Notes: generated by a model from the sequence alone, not told the origin. Counted from the first letter of the stretch, positions 27,531 through 35,927 are shown. The stretch is DNA of 64,000 bases from an uncultured Psychrobacter sp. (GCA_947489525.1 CANLDW010000005.1:145804-209803), one strand, 5' to 3'. Made by a program: numbers and translations.

Positions 27531-28469
27531 CTAGCCTTTAAAACCTTCGGGCAATTCAGGGGCAGGCAGACGCTTCATATCTGAATCAACATTACCAAAG
27601 CGCTCATGACCGTTGTTCCAGTCGATGATGGACTGCTCGATCTCCTCTTTATTATCCGCGACGAAGTTCCACCACAGTAGAACCTGGTTATTCAGCGGCT
27701 CACCGCCGATAAACATCACGCGAGTGCCTTTTTTGGCGACTAATTTGATGCTTTCATTATTCGCGACATCGTGATCATGGAAGCGCAGTAGCTGATCTTG
27801 TGGACAGACTTTACCTTCTGACTCAATCTCGCCCTCTGAGACCAAGATACCGTACTCAAAGCCTGGCTCTAGGGTTAAGGTGACCTCGCCGTCCTCCTTC
27901 CAGTACACATCGATACCGACCATTTTTGAGTACTGAATCGTTGGCGCCTCAAAGGTTTTGCCAGTCACGCTGGTGTATTTACCTGTGGTCAGAACCATTT
28001 GGACGTTATCTTCTTCCCAAGTCGGCAGCTCTGGATAATGATGAAAGCTGCGTTCGATCTTTTGATCGGTTGGCAGCGCGATCCATAGCTGTACCATGCT
28101 CAGCGCGCGTGCGGCATCTGGCGAGCCGCCCGTATCTGGGAACACGCTTTGCTCCGTATGACTGATACCTTGCTGAAGACCTGTACCAGCAGTCATAACG
28201 TTGACTTGGTTTTTGGTAATCACCTGCTCATTACCTAAGCTGTCTTTGTGCAGTACTTCACCGTCGAGCATCCAGCTAAAGGTTTGCAGATTGGTGTGCG
28301 GGTGACGACCCACTTGCATACCGGCCTCTCCCGGACCGAACTCAGCGGGGCCAGCATGATCCAAAAAGCACCACGCACCGATAGGTTTTTTGCCCGTATT
28401 CGGTAGCAGACGGGCGATTGGGATACCGCCAACATCAGCAAGTCTTGGTTCTAGGGTTTGAATACTCAT
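27531..28469 (-). CDS. Pirin family protein
   Basis: 312-aa bicupin of the pirin family. The N-terminal cupin has the metal-binding set GRHPHTNLQTFSWMLDGEV and AGTGLQQGISHTE (His, His, His and Glu ligands). The C-terminal part carries the pirin C domain with VMFIGGEPLNNQVLLWWNFV. Members act as metal-dependent dioxygenase-like or redox-sensing proteins; no reaction can be assigned. It is 84 bases downstream of a second, YhhW-like pirin gene on the same strand, so the two are probably one operon. Confidence 0.92.
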   Translation of the reverse strand: MSIQTLEPRLADVGGIPIARLLPNTGKKPIGAWCFLDHAGPAEFGPGEAGMQVGRHPHTNLQTFSWMLDGEVLHKDSLGNEQVITKNQVNVMTAGTGLQQGISHTEQSVFPDTGGSPDAARALSMVQLWIALPTDQKIERSFHHYPELPTWEEDNVQMVLTTGKYTSVTGKTFEAPTIQYSKMVGIDVYWKEDGEVTLTLEPGFEYGILVSEGEIESEGKVCPQDQLLRFHDHDVANNESIKLVAKKGTRVMFIGGEPLNNQVLLWWNFVADNKEEIEQSIIDWNNGHERFGNVDSDMKRLPAPELPEGFKG

Positions 28470-28553
28470 AATGCACCTCTTAATATGTCGTAAATGGGTT
28501 CAGTAAAATGGGTAACGGTATATTTGTTATTGGTTTTGCTCTGACGCATAGCC

Positions 28554-29264
28554 TTAACGCATAGGCACTTCCATAAGTAAAACGCGCGCCTCTTCATCTA
28601 CATCCATCGTAAAGCTCTTAGTATCCCAAATGCCAAGACCGTCACGAGTATCCAATGTGTTACCGTTTATAGTGACTTTACCTTCGAGCACGAGGACATA
28701 GACGCCGTTGTTTGGATCTTTTAGATCGTAAGTTTTAGTCACCCCTTTATCAAAGCTGCCCATGTGGAACCATGCGTTTTGGTGGATCCATACCCCTGCA
28801 TCGTCAGGATTTGGCGATAGAATCTGGTTGAACTCGTTCGGCTGCATAAGCTCATCCATACGGACTTGCTGATAGCGCGGCTCAACGTTCGCTTTGTTTG
28901 GGATGACCCATATCTGTAAGAATTTTACGTCTTCAAAATTATCACCGTTCATCTCACTATGCGTGATACCAGTACCTGCAGACATCACTTGGATTTCGCC
29001 GGTCTCAATGATCCCGTTGTTACCGATGTTATCACCGTGTCCAAGCTTACCGGCTAGTGGGATACTGATGATCTCCATATCGCGATGCGAATGCTTACCA
29101 AAGCCTTGACCCCCAATCACGTGATCGTCATTGATAACACGTAGTGCACCAAAGCCCATACGCTCAGGGTTGTGATAGTTTGCAAAGCTAAAAGTATGAC
29201 GGCTCTTGAGCCAACCGTGGTTGGCATCACCGCGTGAATCTGCTGCATGATAGATCGTTTTCAT
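28554..29264 (-). CDS. YhhW-like pirin family protein (quercetinase type)
   Basis: 236-aa bicupin similar to the YhhW subgroup of pirins, which can open flavonols such as quercetin. It shows SRHTFSFANYHNPERMGFG, HSHRDMEIISIPLAGKLGHGD (HSHRD metal motif) and QVMSAGTGITHSEMN, the compact pirin pattern with a short C-terminal cupin. AAGGAT lies about 6 bases before the ATG. It is the first gene of a two-pirin operon; its promoter region carries a 46-bp motif shared with doxX (29330-29375). Substrate is unknown. Confidence 0.9.
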   Translation of the reverse strand: MKTIYHAADSRGDANHGWLKSRHTFSFANYHNPERMGFGALRVINDDHVIGGQGFGKHSHRDMEIISIPLAGKLGHGDNIGNNGIIETGEIQVMSAGTGITHSEMNGDNFEDVKFLQIWVIPNKANVEPRYQQVRMDELMQPNEFNQILSPNPDDAGVWIHQNAWFHMGSFDKGVTKTYDLKDPNNGVYVLVLEGKVTINGNTLDTRDGLGIWDTKSFTMDVDEEARVLLMEVPMR

Positions 29265-29568
29265 AAGTTATCCTTAATTTTTGATGTTTTTTATAAACTA
29301 TGCCTATATTATAGAGGGTATGTCGACATTGATAAACAGTATAATAAGCAAATAATTATTCTTTTTATTAGAACAGTCGCTGAGATAATAAACTGAACTA
29401 TTTGAGTAATATAACCATAACAGAATGGACGTTATAAGCTGTTATCATTACTGCTTCGATTAAGGTAAAAAGTGTAACCTCGCTTACTACCTTGCTTTTA
29501 CTAAATTAATTACTATCCGTGCTAATTTAACCGCCAACAATTATTTTAATAAAAAAGGAAGATGTACT
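29265..29568. other. Divergent intergenic region pirin / GNAT
   Basis: 304 bases with the 46-bp promoter motif (29330-29375) and otherwise AT-rich DNA; no small ORF or RNA was recognised. AAGGAAG precedes the GNAT ATG by 8 bases. Confidence 0.5.
29330..29375. promoter_or_regulatory. 46-bp motif in pirin promoter, shared with doxX promoter
   Basis: This block aligns without gaps to 32632-32677, identical at about 33 of 46 bases. Conserved parts are TGATAAAC at one end and TTCTT.TTATTAGAACA at the other; the latter is an imperfect inverted repeat TTCT-N7-AGAA. It lies 66-111 bases upstream of the pirin ATG. A LysR regulator gene 4 kb away (33694) is one possible cognate factor. Confidence 0.5.
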
Positions 29569-29904
29569 ATGGCTAATCATTCAGATAAACCAGCAGCAGA
29601 TTACGACGTTATTGATAATAAAGAACAACAGCGTTTTGAGATTCATACCGACGGTGAAGTCGCGTTTGAAGATTATGAGTTTTTTACCACCAGCGAAGGT
29701 AAAAAGGGGATTGATTATAAGCATACTCAAGTGCCAGAGTCGCTCAGTGGTCGCGGTATTGCAGGATACTTAGTCAAATATATCTTGGATGATGCTGAGC
29801 AAAAGGGTCTAGTGGTCAAGCCAACCTGCCCGTATGTCAAATCCTACATCGATAAGCACCCTGAGTATCAGGATAACTCCGTCTTTCACAATGCCAAGGC
29901 TTAA
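29569..29904 (+). CDS. Small GNAT-family acetyltransferase (YJDJ type)
   Basis: 111-aa protein of the compact GNAT subgroup (COG2388). It has QQRFEIHTDGEVAFEDYEF, IDYKHTQVPESLSGRGIAGYL (containing the acetyl-CoA pyrophosphate loop with RGIAGYL) and the typical tail VVKPTCPYVKSYIDKHPEYQ. Such proteins probably acetylate an amine or protein, but no substrate is known. Single gene with its own terminator at 29946-29980, placed between the pirin operon and the YcaC/DUF1275 genes. Confidence 0.9.
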   Translation: MANHSDKPAADYDVIDNKEQQRFEIHTDGEVAFEDYEFFTTSEGKKGIDYKHTQVPESLSGRGIAGYLVKYILDDAEQKGLVVKPTCPYVKSYIDKHPEYQDNSVFHNAKA

Positions 29905-29945
29905 ACAGCGGTTATTGTGTGACTTATAAAAATGGTTTTATCCAC

Positions 29946-29980
29946 AAAAAACGCCAAGCTTCAAGCTTGGCGTTTTGTTT
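29946..29980 (+). terminator. Terminator between GNAT and YcaC-like genes
   Basis: Perfect stem ACGCCAAGCTT / AAGCTTGGCGT with a tiny loop, flanked by A and T runs on both sides; works in both directions between convergent genes. Confidence 0.9.
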
Positions 29981-29985
29981 ATTTC

Positions 29986-30022
29986 AAAGGTTTTATTTAT
30001 CTTAAAGGCTTTTATTTATCTT
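29986..30022. repeat. 18/19-bp tandem repeat
   Basis: AAAGGTTTTATTTATCTT is followed directly by AAAGGCTTTTATTTATCTT, differing by one inserted base. It lies between the terminator and the 3' end of the YcaC-like gene; likely a slippage product. Confidence 0.7.
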
Positions 30023-30050
30023 AAAAATACTGCCCTAATAACCAGCTACC

Positions 30051-30701
30051 TTACTTGTCGCTATCGTCAGTTAAAGCGTTGTAGCTATCGATTAGAGGTG
30101 CATAGGCGGGGATAGTTTCATAGAAAAGATCCAGATATCCTTGCATATCCTCGCGCCAGTCACGACGGAGCTCATTTGCTACAGCGAAGCACGTTAGCGG
30201 TTGTGCGCCGGCAGCGACCATACGATCAATAGCAGAGTTACGGCTTAGCTCATTAAACGTACCTGAAGCATCGGTCACAACAAATACTTCGTAGCCTTCA
30301 GCTAGTGCTGACAATGCTGGAAAAGCGACACATACCTCAGTTACGATACCAGCGATAATCAATTGCTTACGACCGGTGTCTTTGATCGCTTGAACGAAAT
30401 CATCATTGTCCCAAGCATTGATCTGACCCGGACGAGCGACATACGCTGAGTCCTTGAACATCTCTTTTAACTCAGGGATCATAGGGCCGTTAGGACCTTG
30501 TTCAAAGCTAGTTGTCATCACTGCTGGCAAATCAAAATACTTTGTCAATTTTGCAAGTGCCATGACATTGTTTTTGAACTCAGCAGGTTCGATGTCGCGA
30601 ACCAAAGATAACAGTCCCGCTTGGTGATCAACGAATAACACAACAGCATCGTCTTTATTGCCGCGTATAATACAGGGAGGATAAAGGGTGCAATCGCCCA
30701 C
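30051..30701 (-). CDS. YcaC-like isochorismatase-family hydrolase with altered 5' end
   Basis: 216 aa as drawn. From residue ~15 it follows YcaC closely: NKDDAVVLFVDHQAGLLSLV (catalytic Asp), TTSFEQGPNGPMIPEL, RPGQINAWDN, AGIVTEVCVAFPALSAL (nucleophile Cys) and VTDASGTFNE. The first 14 residues (GTG start at 30701) do not resemble the family and lie inside the DUF1275 gene in another frame; the expected native start and its ribosome site are missing. The gene seems to have lost its 5' end by a deletion that joined it to the upstream gene. Translation from the GTG (poor ribosome site) or another start is uncertain. The substrate of YcaC enzymes is unknown. Confidence 0.8.
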   Translation of the reverse strand: MGDCTLYPPCIIRGNKDDAVVLFVDHQAGLLSLVRDIEPAEFKNNVMALAKLTKYFDLPAVMTTSFEQGPNGPMIPELKEMFKDSAYVARPGQINAWDNDDFVQAIKDTGRKQLIIAGIVTEVCVAFPALSALAEGYEVFVVTDASGTFNELSRNSAIDRMVAAGAQPLTCFAVANELRRDWREDMQGYLDLFYETIPAYAPLIDSYNALTDDSDK

Positions 30702-31366
30702 AGTCCAATATAGATGTACAGCACCGCACCGACAAAAGCGCCCATAGTAAAGCTAAATACCAGCGTAAAACTATGACGTAGACTATCCATATTACAGTTA
30801 TTGCGATCAAATATATAATCGGATAGATCAATACCTAGCTGCGTGGTATTACCTGTCATCAGTAGCGTCGGCTTCATCTTACCCATAACCGTCTTGCCTG
30901 CGGTATTACGAATCGCAAAGGCAGTTAGACCTAAGAAGCCTGTAAAAGCAACTTCAAGCGTACCGGCTTGTTCAAACGGTCCAAAATAGATAGCTGATGC
31001 TAGAAACGCGAGCAAAAACGCCACTTCTGCAAATAATAAGTTACTCAGTATGGGCTTATTAGCGCTCATAATATTAATAACGCGTTTGATAATAATTACG
31101 GTAATCAAGAACACAGGCAGCGCGCCAAGCTTGACCCATAGTCCGTCACCACCTTTGACCAGTCCACCACCAGCCATCACCAAGTTACCTGTGACGTGAT
31201 TGGTAAAGAAGCCCAGCAGACCGATAAAACCGATTGTATCAATAGCCCCGCCAACAGTCGTTAACATAACTGGGATCTGATAGCGCTGCCAAAATGTTAA
31301 GTTAGAGGACGGGTCATTGCTTCTAGCCTCGTCACTCTCGTCTTTTGATTTATCTACATTAGCCAC
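30545..31366 (-). CDS. DUF1275 (YoaK) membrane protein with out-of-frame C-terminus
   Basis: 273-aa product with about six hydrophobic helices, typical of DUF1275: TVGGAIDTIGFIGLLGFFTNHVTGNLVM near the N-terminus (given here in part) and LMTGNTTQLGIDLSDYI in the middle. A hydrophilic 30-residue leader precedes the first helix. The family sequence ends around residue 233 (IGLWAIAPFILPVLYA); the last ~40 residues are simply the YcaC-like gene read in another frame. The 157-base same-strand overlap therefore marks a deletion junction rather than a normal operon overlap. The gene is near full length and could still be functional. Confidence 0.78.
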   Translation of the reverse strand: MANVDKSKDESDEARSNDPSSNLTFWQRYQIPVMLTTVGGAIDTIGFIGLLGFFTNHVTGNLVMAGGGLVKGGDGLWVKLGALPVFLITVIIIKRVINIMSANKPILSNLLFAEVAFLLAFLASAIYFGPFEQAGTLEVAFTGFLGLTAFAIRNTAGKTVMGKMKPTLLMTGNTTQLGIDLSDYIFDRNNCNMDSLRHSFTLVFSFTMGAFVGAVLYIYIGLWAIAPFILPVLYAAIKTMLLCYSLITKRDCYLWFATSNLLSSKTMSWHLQN

Positions 31367-31367
31367 T

Positions 31368-31904
31368 TTATTCTCCTACAAATGTTGTAAATTCATTGAC
31401 GAATTTATTCAGAAACTCTTGAGTCTTTTCAACGACCTGACCATTATCATCTAAGCTGTCCGTGGCATGGCTGAGGTATACCTCAGGGCTTATCATCATT
31501 TGTGCGGATAACATCTGCATGCTTTTACGTACATCGAGACCACTAGCACGGCCTCCATACGTACCGGGAGACGCAGTTACAACGGCGACTTTTTTATCTG
31601 TCCACACACTATCGCCATGCGGACGTGAACCGATGTCTATCACGCTTTTGAGCGCCGCAGGCATCGTGCGATTGTGCTCCGGCGTTACTATGAGTACGGC
31701 ATCAGCGGCTTTGAGCTGCTCACGAACACGCGTATAGCTTGCGATATCGCGGCCATCATAGTCTTGATTATACAGAGGCAAATCAGCAATATTGACCTCT
31801 TCTACCTCGATATTTTCAGGGATTTGCGAAACGATATACTCCGCAAATTTTCGATTGATTGACGCTTGGCGTAAGCTGCCGATAATTAAGCTGACCTTGC
31901 TCAT
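31368..31904 (-). CDS. NADPH-dependent FMN reductase family protein
   Basis: 178-aa flavodoxin-fold reductase of the YieF/chromate reductase class. It begins MSKVSLIIGSLRQASINRKF, which holds the FMN phosphate loop GSLRxxSxN, followed by LPLYNQDYDG, VTPEHNRTMPAALKSVIDI and a C-terminal half typical for the family. It probably reduces quinones or metal oxyanions. GGAG 6 bases before the ATG at 31904 fixes the start; the ATG at 31916 overlaps that ribosome site. The DUF1275 gene starts 1 base after its stop, so they form an operon. Confidence 0.91.
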   Translation of the reverse strand: MSKVSLIIGSLRQASINRKFAEYIVSQIPENIEVEEVNIADLPLYNQDYDGRDIASYTRVREQLKAADAVLIVTPEHNRTMPAALKSVIDIGSRPHGDSVWTDKKVAVVTASPGTYGGRASGLDVRKSMQMLSAQMMISPEVYLSHATDSLDDNGQVVEKTQEFLNKFVNEFTTFVGE

Positions 31905-31990
31905 GATGATCTCCATTACGAACTAATAATCTTGAATATTGTTACTCTTATTGCATTGTTGCATTACCAAAGTAGTGACAAAAATAGTGC

Positions 31991-32023
31991 AACAAAAACA
32001 ATAGGCGTCATTGAGTGACGCCT
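31991..32023 (-). terminator. Terminator of doxX
   Basis: Perfect 8-bp stem AGGCGTCA / TGACGCCT with a 5-base loop; on the minus strand it is followed by ATTGTTTTTGTT. It lies 83 bases beyond the doxX stop. Confidence 0.75.
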
Positions 32024-32105
32024 GATTGCACAATATTAAAGAGGTACTAAAAGGCTATCAGATATCACTATCTATACGTCAATAGCAAGCTAAGCCTGTA
32101 TCGGT

Positions 32106-32513
32106 CTAGTGGTGATGTACTCTTCTTGGCGTGTGATGACGCTCATCCACTGAATACGCCCCAGGACCGTGTGCAAATATCATCAAGAAGCCACCCGCCA
32201 TAGCAAAGTTCTTCATAAAGGGGTTGGTCTGTGACTCATCCATCCAGAACTGATGGAAAATAAGTGCTGATAAAATACAAAAACCCGCCATCAAAATAGA
32301 AACAAGACGAGCTTTAAAACCGATCAAAATAGCGATACCACCTAGTACCTCAAGGGCGATAACGAGTGGCAATAGCAAACTAGGGACACCCATAGACTCC
32401 ATGTAGCCTGCGGTAGCGGCATAGCCTGTAATCTTGCCAAAGCCTGAATAAATAAAAATCATTGATAACAATAGGCGACCGATAGGTGCGCTAATCTCTT
32501 GTAACTTATCCAT
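32106..32513 (-). CDS. DoxX family membrane protein
   Basis: 135-aa protein with four hydrophobic helices; ISAPIGRLLLSMIFIYSGFGKI at the N-terminus and LVIALEVLGGIAILIGFKARL are typical DoxX blocks. The C-terminus is histidine-rich (DERHHTPRRVHHH). DoxX proteins are linked to thiosulfate:quinone oxidoreductases and to redox homeostasis, but most are uncharacterised. GGAG is found 9-10 bases before the ATG. It is divergent from a YceI gene and shares a promoter motif (32632-32677) with the pirin operon. Confidence 0.88.
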   Translation of the reverse strand: MDKLQEISAPIGRLLLSMIFIYSGFGKITGYAATAGYMESMGVPSLLLPLVIALEVLGGIAILIGFKARLVSILMAGFCILSALIFHQFWMDESQTNPFMKNFAMAGGFLMIFAHGPGAYSVDERHHTPRRVHHH

Positions 32514-32890
32514 AAGGTTTCTCCTTTAAGAGTGACTACAACTATGTAATTGTAGTTAAAAATATAAGGTTACAGTTAAGCGATTTTTGTTTGACGTCGC
32601 AAGAGCATGATTGTAGCGATTGTTTATCTTTTGATAAACTGCAATAATCACAAATATAAGTTCTTATTATTAGAACAATAATGTCTGCTCGCTTAGATTT
32701 GATCTCTTAGACTTAGACTTCGACTTAGACTTGACATCTTAAAACTATATAACATATTAAAATAGTATAAATATTATTTTTTTGCTAAACTCAATAGCTG
32801 TTTGTATAAGTGCTACTTAACAAAAGAGAGCACCGCGTTTTAACTTTACTCAATTTTATCCGTATTCACTTATCTAGAGGATTAACTACT
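32514..32890. other. Divergent doxX / yceI intergenic region
   Basis: 377 bases with no gene. It holds a 7-bp inverted repeat GTTTATC / GATAAAC (32622-32639), the 46-bp shared promoter motif (32632-32677), and a short T/A-rich tandem-like run (CTTAGACTT units near 32705-32735). An ATG at 32810 in frame with yceI lacks a ribosome site. Confidence 0.55.
32632..32677. promoter_or_regulatory. 46-bp motif in doxX promoter, shared with pirin promoter
   Basis: Gapless alignment with 29330-29375 (about 33 of 46 identical). Contains TTCTTATTATTAGAA, a near-perfect 15-bp palindrome, followed by CA. The left end overlaps the GTTTATC/GATAAAC inverted repeat. It lies 119-164 bases upstream of the doxX ATG and also upstream of the divergent yceI gene. 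Confidence 0.5.
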
Positions 32891-33499
32891 ATGACCACAA
32901 AATTTTTTAGACAAACGCATCAAATCTTAGCTATCGCTGCTATCAGTACCTTTGGTCTACTGAGCACCGTGAGCCACGCTGCAACTTACAAGCTGGATCC
33001 TCATCACACCGCGGTTCGTTTTTCGGTGGATCACTTCGGTACTTCAACTAACGCGGGTGGTTTTTATAACTTAGACGGCACGCTTGAGTACGCTCCTGAG
33101 AGACAACAAGGCTTTATCGGTCTGACGATTCCTATCGCTAATCTGAGCACCGGCATTAAAGCTTTTGACGACCACCTTAAATCTGAAGATTTCTTTAATA
33201 TAGCAAGGTATCCGACGGCTTATTTTAAATCGACCAATTGGCAGTTTGCAGGTAACAAGGTTGCTGCGGTCACTGGTGATTTAACTTTGAATGGTCAGAC
33301 GAATCCAGTCACTCTAATAGCAACTAAATTTAACTGTTATGACAGCCCTATCTTGAATGCTGAAGCTTGTGGCGGCGATTTTACAACCACGATCGACAGA
33401 ACGAAGTGGGGTATGGACACGTACACGACTGGCGGTGCGATGAAAGACATCAAACTCGTCATTCAAGTAGAAGGCAGTAAAGTTGCAGATCTCAACTAA
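32891..33499 (+). CDS. YceI family periplasmic lipocalin-like protein
   Basis: 202-aa secreted protein. A signal peptide covers about residues 1-30 (basic start, hydrophobic core, cleavage after SHA). The mature part begins ATYKLDPHHTAVRFSVDHFG and includes DFFNIARYPTAYFKS and GDLTLNGQTNPVTL, classic YceI. YceI proteins bind isoprenoid lipids such as ubiquinone precursors in a beta-barrel. AGAGGA before the ATG at 32891 decides the start. A paralog lies at 37895-38515 with the same N/C-terminal pattern, including two conserved cysteines (NCY, ACGGDF). Confidence 0.92.
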   Translation: MTTKFFRQTHQILAIAAISTFGLLSTVSHAATYKLDPHHTAVRFSVDHFGTSTNAGGFYNLDGTLEYAPERQQGFIGLTIPIANLSTGIKAFDDHLKSEDFFNIARYPTAYFKSTNWQFAGNKVAAVTGDLTLNGQTNPVTLIATKFNCYDSPILNAEACGGDFTTTIDRTKWGMDTYTTGGAMKDIKLVIQVEGSKVADLN

Positions 33500-33522
33500 A
33501 GGCTATGTATTTAGCTATACTG

Positions 33523-33560
33523 ATACCAGATTGAGTGCTTGCTCGGTCTGGTATTTTTTT
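33523..33560 (+). terminator. Terminator after yceI
   Basis: ATACCAGA / TCTGGTAT stem with a 15-base loop followed by seven to eight Ts. Confidence 0.85.
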
Positions 33561-33693
33561 TATTAAATAATTTAAGATACGCTCAAACATGACCGCATGG
33601 CTGCGAGCGCTTCAAATACGTTTTGACAAAAGATAATGCTCTGAACACGTAAAGTGGCCACAGTAATAAAATAGCAAATATAGGACAGCTGAT

Positions 33694-34599
33694 ATGGGAC
33701 AGTTAGAAGATATGGAGATGTTTGTACGCGTGGTAGAGGCCGGTAGCATCACCGAGGCTGCCGAGCAGCTAAACGTCGCAAAGTCAGCGGTCAGTCGGCG
33801 ACTCAAAGAGCTTGAAGCGCGTCTTGGCAGTCAGCTGATCAGTCGTACCACACGGCGCTCCAACTTGACGGAGATAGGCGCGCACTACTATGAACAAGCG
33901 ACCGCTATACTGAGCGAAGTCAATGAGCTCAATGAACAGACCAGCGGCGCCCCTACTCGTATTGAGGGCACACTCAAGCTCACCGCGCCCTTATCTTTTG
34001 GTTTGATGCACCTAAGCGATGTGCTGCACGATTACGCCACCTTGTATCCTGATTTGAGCTTTGAGCTGGACTTCTCCGATCGGCAGATCAATTTACTCAA
34101 AGAAGGCTACGAGCTGGCTATTCGTATTGGCGAGCTTAAGGATTCAAGCCACCAAGCTAAGCGTTTGACGTCCATCCGTTTTGTCCTTTGTGCCAGTCCT
34201 ACCTATTTAGCCAAAAAAGGCACACCCAAGGTTTTGGGGGATCTAACCGAACACGACTTTATTCAGTACGGTCTCAGCAAGACCAATCACCTAGAAGTGA
34301 TAGATGCCCAAGGCGAGCGCCACACAGTCGCGCTTGATTCCAAGATAAAGGCAACCAATGGTGAGTTTTTGGTAGATATGGCAACCAAGCATCATGGGAT
34401 TATTTTTATCCCAACATTTATCGCATATGAAGCGCTTATACGCGGTGATTTAGTACCCATTTTACAACAGTATCAGCTGCCAAACCTGGACGCCTACGCG
34501 GTATATCCTAAAAACCGCTTTTTATCTCAGCGCTGCCGCTATCTGATTGACTTTTTAATCAAGCGCTTCGGTGATGATCCCTACTGGGATAAGTTTTAG
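33694..34599 (+). CDS. LysR-family transcriptional regulator
   Basis: 301-aa regulator. The N-terminal winged helix reads MEMFVRVVEAGSITEAAEQL...KSAVSRRLKELEARLGSQLI (given in part), then RTTRRSNLTEIGAHYYEQA. The C-terminal ~200 residues form a type 2 periplasmic-binding-like effector domain, close to the AaeR/DsdC-like subgroup that often controls quinone- and aromatic-stress genes. It stands alone between yceI and an MBL/SDR pair; the surrounding nitroreductase, pirin, FMN reductase and DoxX genes are plausible targets (inference). Confidence 0.93.
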   Translation: MGQLEDMEMFVRVVEAGSITEAAEQLNVAKSAVSRRLKELEARLGSQLISRTTRRSNLTEIGAHYYEQATAILSEVNELNEQTSGAPTRIEGTLKLTAPLSFGLMHLSDVLHDYATLYPDLSFELDFSDRQINLLKEGYELAIRIGELKDSSHQAKRLTSIRFVLCASPTYLAKKGTPKVLGDLTEHDFIQYGLSKTNHLEVIDAQGERHTVALDSKIKATNGEFLVDMATKHHGIIFIPTFIAYEALIRGDLVPILQQYQLPNLDAYAVYPKNRFLSQRCRYLIDFLIKRFGDDPYWDKF

Positions 34600-34742
34600 A
34601 GGGTAATTATTTACTAACTGCTTATAAAACAAGCACCTAACGCGAATAATTCAACTCAAAAGTTCAGTAATAGCCCTACCAATTCTCAATAAGTATTGTT
34701 ACTATAAGTCAGTATTATCTCTCACTCATAAGGATATGACTC

Positions 34743-35927
34743 ATGGATCACACTGATCAAGATTTACAAACGCTCGGTATAAAAACCCTGCACGACTTCG
34801 ATGATGTGCGCCAAAGCCCCCTACCACAGGAGCGTCTCGCTGCTGCACGCCGGCAAGCTGAAGCGTTTCGAGAACGCTTTATGGATGAGCCTGAGGTTGC
34901 CTACTACCAAAGTGTCAATCTAGTACGCGTCCCCTACCCAACGTGGTATGCCTATAGCGGCGTCTACAGTCAAAGAAATTATAAGTTCCCTTATCTACAT
35001 ATCTTAAATCGCCTCTTTATCGTTCAATACTACGACTTTTTGGGCGAGCTTAAGACGCTCTTGTTCTCGCCATCTGACATAGATGCGGATCGCGAGACAC
35101 CGTTCTTTAAGCGCTTAACAGACAAGATGCCTAATTTGCCAACGCTTGAAGGCATCGTCGCGCCGATATTTCGTGATGTCAACGAAGCTTTGGCTGAGAT
35201 TAACCTAAAGCCTGAAGACGTGGACTACATCAGCTACGATCACCTGCATACCCAAGACGTGCGCCAGTGGTTAGGTTCTACAGATAGAGACGCCTACTTC
35301 CCTAATGCCAAATTATTAGTCCATGAAAAAGAGTGGCAAAGCGCACAAGGTTTGTTGCCGCTACAAGCGGAGTGGTACTGCCCTAACGGTATCGATGGCG
35401 TCGATCCTAACAAGGTTGTCACTTTTACCAGCAGTATCCAATTAGGTAAAGGCTTAGCGCTGGTGCATACCCCAGGTCATACTGAGGGTAATCATTCACT
35501 CGTCGCCCGTGTGCCCGATGGTATCCGTGTAACCTCAGAAAACGGCGTTGGTGCGGACGCTTATGCACCAATGAACTCCAAGGTTAATGCCATTCGCCGT
35601 TACGCACAAAACAACGATATGGAAGTGATTTTAAACGGTAATACTTTAGAGGACAGTACCGATCAGTACATCTCCATGGTCGTCGAAAAAACGATCGCAG
35701 GTCCCTCTAAAAATCCTGATTTCCCGAATTGTGCCTCAAGTAGTGAAGCCACGCCTTATTGGTTAATCCCCGGTGATAAGGTCAGTCATCTTATCGGCGA
35801 GGCGACTTTTGGACGTCTGCAAACGGGTGCTTCAAAAACTAAAAAATCCCCCATCAAGTCTTTATTAGGGCGTTTTAAAGGCAGTGACGTAGCGTCAAGT
35901 AAGCGTGCACAGAGGGAAATGGCTTAA
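34743..35927 (+). CDS. MBL-fold metallo-hydrolase-like protein
   Basis: 394-aa protein resembling metallo-beta-lactamase-fold hydrolases. YISYDHLHTQDVRQW resembles the HxHxDH metal motif (here HLHTQD), and VHTPGHTEGNHSL supplies the PGHT ligand histidine. The first ~110 residues and the C-terminal basic tail are unlike standard short MBL hydrolases. No signal peptide was seen. Its stop codon shares a base with the start of an SDR gene, indicating coupled translation. Substrate unknown; the SDR partner suggests action on a small hydrophobic or carbonyl compound. Confidence 0.72.
   Translation: MDHTDQDLQTLGIKTLHDFDDVRQSPLPQERLAAARRQAEAFRERFMDEPEVAYYQSVNLVRVPYPTWYAYSGVYSQRNYKFPYLHILNRLFIVQYYDFLGELKTLLFSPSDIDADRETPFFKRLTDKMPNLPTLEGIVAPIFRDVNEALAEINLKPEDVDYISYDHLHTQDVRQWLGSTDRDAYFPNAKLLVHEKEWQSAQGLLPLQAEWYCPNGIDGVDPNKVVTFTSSIQLGKGLALVHTPGHTEGNHSLVARVPDGIRVTSENGVGADAYAPMNSKVNAIRRYAQNNDMEVILNGNTLEDSTDQYISMVVEKTIAGPSKNPDFPNCASSSEATPYWLIPGDKVSHLIGEATFGRLQTGASKTKKSPIKSLLGRFKGSDVASSKRAQREMA

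Noticed and set aside
32705..32735. CTTAGACTT-like repeats as a CRISPR or iteron array
   Set aside because: Only short degenerate units without spacers; no Cas or replication genes nearby.
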